Positions 1 to 5,983 of a stretch of 9,033 nt of DNA are shown piece by piece; positions within the stretch are counted from its first letter, which is position 1; each line of letters opens with the position of its first letter. This stretch comes from Candidatus Zipacnadia bacterium (lineage in GTDB: Bacteria; Armatimonadota; Zipacnadia; Zipacnadales; UBA5352): contig JALGUI010000092.1 of the NCBI GenBank assembly GCA_029820915.1, positions 1 to 9,033 of the forward strand. The letters are read 5' to 3'. Under the pieces are notes generated by a model. That model saw only the letters and a program-made list of their open reading frames with translations, was not told where the DNA came from and did no database searches. The position numbers and the translations under genes were made by a program.

Positions 1-162
1 GTACATCAGGGCGGATGTCGCCATCTGCTTGAGGTTGCTCGTGCAGCTCGTCTGCCGTGCCTTTTCTCGGGCCTTGGCGAAGACCGGGAAGAGGATGGCG
101 GCCAGAATCGCGATGATCGCGATAACCACGAGCAGTTCGATGAGCGTGAATCCCTTTCGCAC
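1..162 (-). CDS. Prepilin-type N-terminal domain protein (DUF1559-like pseudopilin), 5' part only
   Basis: Only the first 54 codons are present; the gene continues past the left edge. It starts at a GTG (162-160) preceded by GGAGG at 175-171 with an 8-nt spacer. The N-terminus is a textbook type IV prepilin signal: a short basic leader (MRKG), cleavage expected between G4 and F5, and Glu at position +5 of the mature protein (E9). A hydrophobic helix follows (about residues 10-28), then an 'LFPVFAKAREKARQTSC' stretch and 'SNLKQ'. Proteins of this type, often with a DUF1559 (H-X9-DG) C-terminus, are processed by prepilin peptidase and are thought to form type II secretion or pilus-like fibres. 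They occur in many paralogues in Planctomycetota and Armatimonadota. The 'FPVFAKAREKAR' wording favours Armatimonadota, from memory. The DUF1559 part cannot be seen here, so an ordinary pseudopilin is possible. Confidence 0.88.
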   Translation of the reverse strand, partial: MRKGFTLIELLVVIAIIAILAAILFPVFAKAREKARQTSCTSNLKQMATSALMY

Positions 163-170
163 CGTAGACA

Positions 171-175
171 CCTCC
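171..175 (-). promoter_or_regulatory. Ribosome binding site fixing the GTG start of the prepilin gene
   Basis: GGAGG on the minus strand, 8 nt before GTG 162-160. It decides the start because no in-frame ATG gives the conserved MRKGFTLIE beginning. Confidence 0.8.
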
Positions 176-188
176 GGTGGTCTAACAG

Positions 189-200
189 CGTGATGTCACG
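189..200. repeat. Short perfect dyad upstream of the prepilin gene
   Basis: CGTGA (189-193), TG, TCACG (196-200) is a perfect 5-bp dyad lying 26 bp upstream of the GTG start at 162. It could be an operator half-site pair or chance. I saw no convincing -35/-10 promoter pair beside it. Confidence 0.3.
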
Positions 201-244
201 TCCGACTAAGCCCTTCGCCACTGCCGACGGCTACACCTCCCTTG

Positions 245-374
245 ACGCAGGAATCAGTCGGCCTCGTCTCCCCGCCCTTGGGCGGGGCTTGGTCTGAACG
301 GACCGACCGGTCTGAAGAGACCGGTAGCCCCACCAAGAGCATATTCGACGCCCCGGCGACGATTCCTGCCGTCC
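245..374. repeat. Nested foldback element in the GH/prepilin intergenic region
   Basis: The ends are imperfect inverted repeats: GCAGGAATC at 247-255 is matched exactly by GATTCCTGC at 361-369, and the similarity continues outward and inward with 1-nt slips. Inside are a GC hairpin (270-277 pairing with 280-287) and a perfect 8-bp stem with a 4-nt loop (306-313 pairing with 318-325). GGGGCT (284-289) can pair with AGCCCC (326-331), enclosing the 306-325 hairpin and a smaller one (291-295 with 300-304) as a three-way junction. This fold and the 270-287 hairpin compete for bases 284-287. No T-tract follows any stem on either strand, so a canonical intrinsic terminator is not supported. It may be a dispersed palindromic repeat or a structured leader of the prepilin gene. 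The rest of 163-519 holds a short dyad (189-200) and a 50-bp duplication (446-545); I see nothing recognisable in 375-445. Confidence 0.6.
306..325. repeat. Perfect 8-bp hairpin with 4-nt loop
   Basis: ACCGGTCT (306-313), loop GAAG (314-317), AGACCGGT (318-325). It lies about 195 bp beyond the stop codon of the glycoside hydrolase gene in transcription order. It could help 3'-end formation or RNA stability, but the lack of a following U-run argues against a classic terminator. Confidence 0.6.
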
Positions 375-445
375 CGCCACGTTCTTCTCAGGATGAGCGA
401 GAATCGGCGCCCGGATGCGGGCCCGCGCCCGGCCGTTGCCGAGGG

Positions 446-545
446 AGGAAACCGGCGCGCTCCCGCCCGTTACCGCTCGAACAGCACCTCCTTGCAGGAA
501 ACCGGCGCGCTCCCGCCCGTTACCGCTCGAACAGCACCTCCTTGC
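446..545. repeat. Exact 50-bp tandem duplication at the 3' end of the glycoside hydrolase gene
   Basis: Bases 446-495 and 496-545 are identical and directly adjacent. The copy at 496-545 contains the last codons and TAA stop (522-520) of the glycoside hydrolase gene. The copy at 446-495 lies after the stop and is a spare, untranslated duplicate of the gene end. Identity breaks immediately outside the unit (445 differs from 495, 546 from 496). The protein is unaffected because the stop is already reached in the first-transcribed copy. Perfect identity suggests a recent slippage or recombination event, or an assembly error. Confidence 0.95.
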
Positions 546-3500
546 GCGGGACGATGCGCACGCGGCCGAGGAGCCCCGACGGCTTCGGCTCGTGCACCAG
601 CAGGTTCTGCAGCGAGTTGGCGACCCGGACCTCGATCTCATTCGTCGGCCCGCCGACGGCGCGGGTGATCTCGACCGACCACGGCTCCCACGCGCGCACG
701 CCGCACGACCGCCCGTTGACGATCACCTCGCACAGGTCGCCGGGCCGCTCCATCTCGACGAACAGGCGGCAGTTGCGCTGCGCCGGGGTGAGCTTCACGG
801 TCTGGCGGTAGACGCCGATGCCCGAGAAGTACGGGTAGCCCTGCGCGTCCCAGCCGGAGCCGTCGAGGATCGCCGGCTCGGCGACCAGCTTGGGCCGGGC
901 CCGGCCGCCGACGACCGCGAAGCGCCCGACGACGATGATCGGGTGGCCCAGGTTCGGCGTCTCGTAGAGCTGGCCGGCGGTGCGCACCTCGACCACGTTC
1001 GGCCCCTCGACGATCAGCCCGTCGATGTCCGCCTCGTAGATGTAGCGGTCGAGGTAGTCGCCCGGCTCCATGCCCTCGATGGCGAGGTTGCCGCGCCCGC
1101 CCGTGCTGCGCCCGACCGTCTCGCCATTAACCAGCACCTCGAAGTTCACGATCGTGCTCTGCTTCCAGACCTTATCGACCGCGAGCCCGTCCAGCAGCAG
1201 CCGCGTGTCGGTGGGCACGACCTCCGAGTCGAAGCGCGCGCGGTACACGTGCTGGTCGGCGTCCGCGTCGGTATTGACCACCCGGTACTTCATGTCGTAC
1301 TCCCAGCGCGTGAGCGGCAGCGCGTTGGGCCTGACGGTCGCGAACTCCCACTCGTCCGCCAGCTCCAGCACCTGCGGCAAGGCGCGCACGGGGGCCTCGA
1401 CCACGCGCGGCTCGTGGTCGTGCGAGCCCAGCGTGACCGAGTAGCGTCCCGGCCCCGACGCCAGCCCGACGACCTTCGTGTCCGAGATGGCCACGACCGG
1501 CAGGTCGGCGGCGATCACCGGCGTTGCCGGACATCCCGCCGCCGGGTCCACGCACAACAGCGCCGAGCCGGTCGGCTCGAGGCGCACGGGCACGTGCAGG
1601 TGCCCGGGCTCGGCGCGCGCGACCAGCACCGGCTCGACCGAGCCGTCCTCGGGGTTCCAGCGCTCGACCCCGCCGGTCATGCGCAGCGTGGCGGTGAGAT
1701 TGCACACGGCCTCGCGCGAGGTGTTCGTCAGGAAGACGAAGTGGCGGCCGTCGCGCTCGTAGTGGTAGTGCACGACGTCCTCGACGATGCGGCCGCCGGC
1801 GTCGCGCAGGCGCACGTCCGGGTCGATAGCGGCGTGGAAGGCCTGCGCGAAGTGCTCGACCACGTCCGCGTCCTCGCCCTCGCTTGGGTAGCCGACCAGC
1901 GCGCCACCGCGCCAGCCCGGCGCGAGCTCGCCGCCCACCACCGGCCCGCCGGCGTCGGCCACGGTCATCGACAGCTCGTACTCCTCGCCGAAGATGCCCG
2001 CCATCACCTGGCCGATGTACGGGTCCTCACCGCGCTCCACGGACTTGCCCGGCAGCTCGCCGAGCGCGATGATGCGCCCGCCGGCATCCACGAAGCGCTT
2101 GAGGGCGTCGGCGGTGTCGCGCGAGATGGTGGTGCACGCGGGCATCACCAGCACGCGGAAGCGCTCGGCGACCTCGTCCGAGTCGGGGTACTTCACGGCT
2201 ATCTCGCCACCGTCGAAGTCGGCGCGCTGCAGCATCTCCTCGGACACGTAGTCGAAGTCGGCGTTGACCTCCAGCAGGAGCCGTCCGCAGCGGTTGAAGC
2301 TGCGGCGGAGCTGCTCGACCTTGTCATTCTGCTCCGGGTCCATCTCCGCCCAGAAGGACTTCACGGGGTAGAAGTGCGCGGCGTCGGCGATGTGGTGGCC
2401 GTCGCGGAAGACGGCCGAGAGCCGCCCGACGTAGTCGGACAGCGCGCGGTAGTACGGCCAGAAGGGGCTCTGGTAGAACTCGCCCGGCGGGCACTCCCAC
2501 TTGCGGAAGCCCTGGATCGAGTAGTAGAAGGCGTGCGGTTCGAGCTGGTTGATGCCCAGGATGAACGCGAAGTCGCTCATCCACTTGAGGTTGCGCAGGT
2601 CGATCGCCCACTGGCTGCCCAACCCGAAGCACTCGCTGCCCACGATGCGCTTGCCCAGCAGGTGTCCGGCCGACGACGCGAACTTGCCCGCGGCGAGCAC
2701 GTTGTACAGCTCGTTCCCGATCGGCCACGTGTTCTCACGCAGGTAGTCGCAGCCGCCCCAGTGCATGTACTGCGCGCCGCGGAACCAGTCGCCCTGCTCG
2801 CGCGCGTGGTAGACCATCTCGCCCTCGCGGTTGACGTGCCCCATCAGGTTCAGCCGGACGGCGTCGCACCAGTCGTAGATCTGCCGGAAGAACGCGTTCA
2901 CGTAGACATCGGTGGCCACGTCCCAGTAGTCGTAGCGCACGCGCGCGGTCTCCGGGCCCACGTCATCGTAGAGCGCCGGGAGCGCCGTCAGCAGGTCGTA
3001 GTGCTTGCGCCACTCGAACTCGGCGGGGAGGCGCTCGGTCCACGGCACGCAGTCGGGCGGGTTGAAGCTCATGGTCGGCTCGTCGGTGAAGATGCCGTCC
3101 ACGGTGGCCCCGAACTCCGGCTCGAAGCGCTCGCGGTACTTCTCGTGGGTCAGCTCGATGAAGCGCGCGACGGCGTCGGGGTTGAGGGTGTCCAGGTACG
3201 AGCCGAAGAAGGTCCCCACGTGCCAGCGGCGGGAGATGACGTAAACGCGCCACGAGCCGCCGGGCGGCCGCCAGCGCAGCAGGCCGTCGGCCACGAAGTC
3301 CGCCAGGTTGAGCGCGCTCTCGGGGAAGCCCGCGGGCTCGCCGTCCGCGAGCGGCGCCGCGACCACCGCGATCAGCTCGTCACCGATCGCCAGGTCGCGC
3401 TCGACCGTGCGCCGGCCCTCGACCTCGAAGCGGTCGGTCACGCGCGCGCCGGACATGCGGAAGTCGGGGTGGCCGTCGAAGACCATGGCGTCGGCGGGGC

Positions 3501-3783
3501 CCGAGGGCCAGTTGTTCTCGTCGTACAGGTACGCCTTCATCCCCAGCTTCTTCGCCTCGTCGATGGCCGCGGCGCAGTTCTGCATGTACTCATCGGAGAG
3601 GTACTCGGTGAGCAGGCCGTGGCGCGGGTGGTAGATGAAGCCGCCCACGCCGTGGCTGTTCATCTCCCGCACCTGCCGCCGGGTCTCCTCGTCGGTCAGC
3701 TCATGGTTGATGAACCAGAAGGGGGCGAAGCGGAACTGGTTCCCCGGGCTGTCGAACTCGCGGCGCAGACCGTCACTGGACAT
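520..3783 (-). CDS. Large glycoside hydrolase resembling GH106 (alpha-L-rhamnosidase clan), probably cytoplasmic
   Basis: Encodes 1087 residues. Residues 18-95 ('FAPFWFINHELTDEE..RQVREM', 'GVGGFIYHPRHGL', 'YLYDENNWPSG') match the opening of the TIM-barrel domain in GH106-type rhamnosidases and relatives. Two acidic motifs look like active-site candidates: FTDEP with E235 and GSECFG with E384. Residues 540-580 ('RVLVMPACTTISRD', 'FVDAGGRIIALG') resemble the glutamine-amidotransferase-like domain often following such barrels. Residues 800-960 look like a beta-sandwich, and 985-1080 ('YRQTVKL', 'VIVNGRSCGVRAWEPW') match the GH2-type sugar-binding jelly roll. The length is typical of GH106. The ATG at 3783 has AGGGAGGA (3798-3791) 7 nt upstream. 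No signal peptide or lipobox is visible, so the protein probably acts on imported oligosaccharides. It lies 65 bp after the lipoprotein gene and is probably last in its operon. Exact substrate and family (GH106 or a neighbouring unclassified group) are uncertain. Confidence 0.85.
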   Translation of the reverse strand: MSSDGLRREFDSPGNQFRFAPFWFINHELTDEETRRQVREMNSHGVGGFIYHPRHGLLTEYLSDEYMQNCAAAIDEAKKLGMKAYLYDENNWPSGPADAMVFDGHPDFRMSGARVTDRFEVEGRRTVERDLAIGDELIAVVAAPLADGEPAGFPESALNLADFVADGLLRWRPPGGSWRVYVISRRWHVGTFFGSYLDTLNPDAVARFIELTHEKYRERFEPEFGATVDGIFTDEPTMSFNPPDCVPWTERLPAEFEWRKHYDLLTALPALYDDVGPETARVRYDYWDVATDVYVNAFFRQIYDWCDAVRLNLMGHVNREGEMVYHAREQGDWFRGAQYMHWGGCDYLRENTWPIGNELYNVLAAGKFASSAGHLLGKRIVGSECFGLGSQWAIDLRNLKWMSDFAFILGINQLEPHAFYYSIQGFRKWECPPGEFYQSPFWPYYRALSDYVGRLSAVFRDGHHIADAAHFYPVKSFWAEMDPEQNDKVEQLRRSFNRCGRLLLEVNADFDYVSEEMLQRADFDGGEIAVKYPDSDEVAERFRVLVMPACTTISRDTADALKRFVDAGGRIIALGELPGKSVERGEDPYIGQVMAGIFGEEYELSMTVADAGGPVVGGELAPGWRGGALVGYPSEGEDADVVEHFAQAFHAAIDPDVRLRDAGGRIVEDVVHYHYERDGRHFVFLTNTSREAVCNLTATLRMTGGVERWNPEDGSVEPVLVARAEPGHLHVPVRLEPTGSALLCVDPAAGCPATPVIAADLPVVAISDTKVVGLASGPGRYSVTLGSHDHEPRVVEAPVRALPQVLELADEWEFATVRPNALPLTRWEYDMKYRVVNTDADADQHVYRARFDSEVVPTDTRLLLDGLAVDKVWKQSTIVNFEVLVNGETVGRSTGGRGNLAIEGMEPGDYLDRYIYEADIDGLIVEGPNVVEVRTAGQLYETPNLGHPIIVVGRFAVVGGRARPKLVAEPAILDGSGWDAQGYPYFSGIGVYRQTVKLTPAQRNCRLFVEMERPGDLCEVIVNGRSCGVRAWEPWSVEITRAVGGPTNEIEVRVANSLQNLLVHEPKPSGLLGRVRIVPRKEVLFER

Positions 3784-3800
3784 GTCGCGATCCTCCCTGT

Positions 3801-3814
3801 CGCCGCGCGCGGCG
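3801..3814. repeat. 14-bp GC palindrome just upstream of the glycoside hydrolase start
   Basis: CGCCGCGCGCGGCG is a perfect palindrome starting 17 bp before the ATG at 3783 and ending just short of the Shine-Dalgarno at 3798-3791. In mRNA it could form a compact hairpin beside the ribosome site. In such GC-rich DNA chance is also plausible. Confidence 0.35.
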
Positions 3815-3848
3815 GCACCGGCACTGCACGGCCTTCGACGGGCGGCGC

Positions 3849-4301
3849 TTACCCGCCCGTGCGCTCCCGGATCATCTGGATGTACCAGAGCCCGTCCTTC
3901 TGGACCATGTGCAACTCGATGGTCGTCGGCCCGGCGCTGAGGGGCACCGTGGCGCGATCCCCCTGCTGCCGGGCCTCGCCCACCGACACCTCGCCCGTCA
4001 TCATCCCGGACAGCGCCTGGAGCTGGCGGGCCTTGTCCTCCCGCAGCTTGCCGACGATCAGGCCCTGCTGACCGGGCGGGATGCTGTCCCAGTTGTCGTT
4101 GTTCGCGCGGGCGTAGGTCTCGTAGTCGAAGCCCGCGGCCGCGACCTCGTACTCACCGTTCTGAATCGCCTCGACGAACGCCTCGGCGGTGGCCTTCGGA
4201 GTCTCCCGGGCGGTTGAGGTCGGCGCGGCGCAGCCGGACAGGCCGACCGCGGGCGCCATCAGGCAGACAGCTACCGTGCGCAACAGCCCGTACCGCATCA
4301 T
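3849..4301 (-). CDS. Small lipoprotein, DUF4878/NTF2-like type
   Basis: Encodes 150 residues. The N-terminus has an Arg-containing leader, a hydrophobic stretch (about residues 10-21) and a lipobox L21-S22-G23-C24, so C24 should be lipidated and the mature protein membrane-attached. After a short T/S-rich linker comes 'KATAEAFVEAIQNGEYEVAAAGFDYE', the first-helix pattern of small NTF2-fold (DUF4878-like) lipoproteins. The tail ('VQKDGLWYIQMIRERTGG') fits the final strand of that fold. There is no catalytic signature and its role is unknown. It starts at ATG 4301-4299, 1 nt after the methyltransferase stop (4305-4303), with GGAGG at 4315-4311 inside the end of that gene, so translation is probably coupled. 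A second ATG follows at once (4298), making the exact first residue uncertain by one. Confidence 0.8.
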   Translation of the reverse strand: MMRYGLLRTVAVCLMAPAVGLSGCAAPTSTARETPKATAEAFVEAIQNGEYEVAAAGFDYETYARANNDNWDSIPPGQQGLIVGKLREDKARQLQALSGMMTGEVSVGEARQQGDRATVPLSAGPTTIELHMVQKDGLWYIQMIRERTGG

Positions 4302-4302
4302 C

Positions 4303-5118
4303 TCATCCCACCTCCAGCTTGCGCGCGACGTAGTAGAGGCGGTTGCTGGAGTTGCGCGGCCTGCGGAAGCCGTAGGCCTCCCAGACGTGCAGCGTCTCCA
4401 TGCCGGCCGCGCCCAGCATCTCGCGGATCTCGCGCTCCTCGTACGCGCGCTCGTAGTGGGTCTCGGAGAACTCGACCTGCTCGCCCGGGCCGCGCCAGCG
4501 GAAGTGCATGTCCACGCGGCACAGCCTGCGGCCCTCGTCCCAGTGCGCCTCCCACCGGTACATCAGCGGCTCGCGCGTGGACGCGTTGGTCTGCGTGAAC
4601 AGCCCGATGCGCAGGGCCCGGGCGGTATTGAGGTCGAAGATGAACAGCCCGCCCGGGCGTAGCGCCCGCGCCACTCCGTGCAGGCACGCCTGCAGCCCGT
4701 CGGGATCGACGATGTAGTTGAGGCTGTCGTACAGCGACACCACCAGGTCGAAGCTGCCCTCGCGCAGGCCCGGCTTCGTGGCGTCCATGACCGCGGCCGG
4801 CAGCACCGGCCGGCGCTCCCGGCACTTGTGCACCATGCCCTCGGCCACGTCCACGCCGACCACGTCGTAGCCGCGCAGCGCCAGCTCCGCCCCGACGCGC
4901 CCGGTTCCGCAGCACAGGTCGAGCACGTCCAGCGGCCGGTGGCCCACGCGCCGCAGGATCGCCTCGACGTAGTCCACCCAGCTCTTGTACGGCACCGTGC
5001 ACATCAGTTCGTCGTAGTACGGGGCGACCTGCGTGAAGGCGTCCGCGCCGACCGGCGTGGGCTCCCCCTCGAGGGGCCCTTCGCGGGGTTTCAGGCCCAG
5101 CAGCCTCCGCAGGCTCAT
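4303..5118 (-). CDS. Class I SAM-dependent methyltransferase
   Basis: Encodes 271 residues from ATG 5118. An upstream in-frame start (5169) would lie inside the preceding gene; 5118 overlaps that gene's stop as ATGA and has GAGG 7 nt upstream. The Rossmann-fold motifs are clear. Residues 65-76 'VLDLCCGTGRVG' are the glycine-rich SAM-binding loop, D90 in 'VVGVD' is the acidic residue expected to bind the ribose, D112 in 'MDA' sits at the adenine position, and 'ALRPGG' at 152-157 is the post-motif loop. The preceding 'VAPYYDELM' is usual for the Methyltransf_11/25 group. The C-terminal half (about 175-271) is strand-rich and would set the substrate, which cannot be deduced. Sugar O-methylation or demethylation chemistry would fit the neighbours, but small-molecule or protein targets are equally open. 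The protein is soluble, with no signal peptide. Confidence 0.88.
   Translation of the reverse strand: MSLRRLLGLKPREGPLEGEPTPVGADAFTQVAPYYDELMCTVPYKSWVDYVEAILRRVGHRPLDVLDLCCGTGRVGAELALRGYDVVGVDVAEGMVHKCRERRPVLPAAVMDATKPGLREGSFDLVVSLYDSLNYIVDPDGLQACLHGVARALRPGGLFIFDLNTARALRIGLFTQTNASTREPLMYRWEAHWDEGRRLCRVDMHFRWRGPGEQVEFSETHYERAYEEREIREMLGAAGMETLHVWEAYGFRRPRNSSNRLYYVARKLEVG
5115..5118 (-). other. ATGA start/stop overlap coupling isomerase and methyltransferase
   Basis: The stop TGA (5117-5115) of the TIM-barrel gene overlaps the ATG (5118-5116) of the methyltransferase. Such 4-bp overlaps usually indicate translational coupling and co-expression. Confidence 0.85.
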
Positions 5119-5936
5119 GCCGGTGCCTCGCCCGCCTCGTTGAGGATCGACCGCAGCGCGGCCACGCACGCGCGGCTCCCGGCCACCCTGGGCGTGAAGT
5201 GCGTCTCGACCACCACCAGCCCCGCGTACCCGTCCGCGATCAGCGCCCGGATCTGGCCCGGCCAGTCCACCTCGCCGTCGCCGGGCGGGACCGTGCTGCG
5301 GCTGCCGTCCGCGTCAACCGCGTGGTCCTTGGCGTGCACGTGTACGATGCGCTCACCCAGGGCCTCGTAGCCCGCGCGGAAGTCCTCCGGCCGGTACACG
5401 TAGTGATTCGCCGCGTCCCAGTTCGCGCCGCAGTTGGGTCGGTCGATCTCGTCCAGCAGTCGCGCCATCGACCCGCCGGTGGCCGCGTAGCAGATCGGCT
5501 CGTTCTCCACGGCCACCACGATGCCCCGCTCCGCGGCCAGCTCGGCGGTCTCCTGGAAGTCCGCGACCATCTCGGGAGGCCACCGGTCCTCGGGCTCGTC
5601 GCGGTCGCGGCGCAGGTAGGGGAAGACGACCATGGTCTTCGCGCCGAGCATCTCGGCCATGTCCAGGCACTGCACGCGCAGCGCGCCACGGTGATCCTCG
5701 ATGTCGGGGTCATCGAGCCGGATCTTGAACAGGCCGGGGGAGATGGAGGGGACGTCGAGGCCGAAGGCCCCGGCGGCCTTCGCGACGGCCGTCATGTCCG
5801 CCTCGGACATGCCACGTGGCGCGCGCGTGCCGTAGTACGAGCGCAGTTCGAGGTGCTTGAGGCCCCACTCGCAGGCGACCTCGGCCGCGGTCGAAGGGTC
5901 GCGCGAGATCTCGTCGGAGATGATGGACAGGCGCAT
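5115..5936 (-). CDS. Sugar phosphate isomerase/epimerase-type TIM barrel (AP endonuclease 2 superfamily)
   Basis: Encodes 273 residues, the normal length for this family (PF01261). It opens with 'MRLSIISDEIS' and 'EWGLKHLELRS', typical first strands of xylose-isomerase-like barrels. The divalent-metal ligands are recognisable in order: E144 in 'VENEP', D174 in 'NWDAANH', H201 in 'HVHAKD' and E244 in 'VVETH'. Additional conserved acidic and histidine residues surround them, so the enzyme looks intact. Members isomerise or epimerise ketoses, inositols or related sugars; the substrate cannot be read from sequence. I chose ATG 5936 because GGGAG (5949-5945) lies 8 nt upstream; an in-frame GTG at 5945 is less likely because it overlaps that ribosome site. 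The protein is cytoplasmic with no leader. It begins 47 bp after the membrane glycosidase-like gene and overlaps the methyltransferase by 4 bp. Confidence 0.9.
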   Translation of the reverse strand: MRLSIISDEISRDPSTAAEVACEWGLKHLELRSYYGTRAPRGMSEADMTAVAKAAGAFGLDVPSISPGLFKIRLDDPDIEDHRGALRVQCLDMAEMLGAKTMVVFPYLRRDRDEPEDRWPPEMVADFQETAELAAERGIVVAVENEPICYAATGGSMARLLDEIDRPNCGANWDAANHYVYRPEDFRAGYEALGERIVHVHAKDHAVDADGSRSTVPPGDGEVDWPGQIRALIADGYAGLVVVETHFTPRVAGSRACVAALRSILNEAGEAPA

Positions 5937-5944
5937 GGGCCGCA

Positions 5945-5949
5945 CTCCC
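5945..5949 (-). promoter_or_regulatory. Ribosome binding site fixing the start of the TIM-barrel isomerase
   Basis: GGGAG on the minus strand is followed after 8 nt by ATG 5936. The alternative GTG at 5945 would sit on the last base of this site, so the ATG is preferred. Confidence 0.6.
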
Positions 5950-5983
5950 GGACGGGCCGGGCGGGCCTGCGCACGGTGGCCCT

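Noticed and set aside
6..221. Minus-strand open frame of 71 codons over the prepilin start
   Set aside because: It is out of frame with the conserved prepilin sequence and is Arg/Ser-rich, so it is a shadow.
270..331. Intrinsic terminator after the glycoside hydrolase gene
   Set aside because: The stems are strong but none is followed by a T-tract on the minus strand, so I list them only as hairpins.
446..545. Start of a CRISPR array or multi-copy satellite
   Set aside because: There are only two copies, directly adjacent with no spacer, and one is the coding end of a gene.
415..4071. A plus-strand open frame of 1218 codons
   Set aside because: It is antisense to the glycoside hydrolase and lipoprotein genes, is rich in Arg, Ala, Val and His repeats typical of the complement of GC-rich codons, and shows no domain. 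The minus-strand proteins have clear motifs and ribosome sites.
5119..5169. Methyltransferase start at 5169
   Set aside because: The extra 17 residues lie inside the isomerase gene, look like out-of-frame sequence, and ATG 5118 has both an ATGA overlap and a ribosome site.
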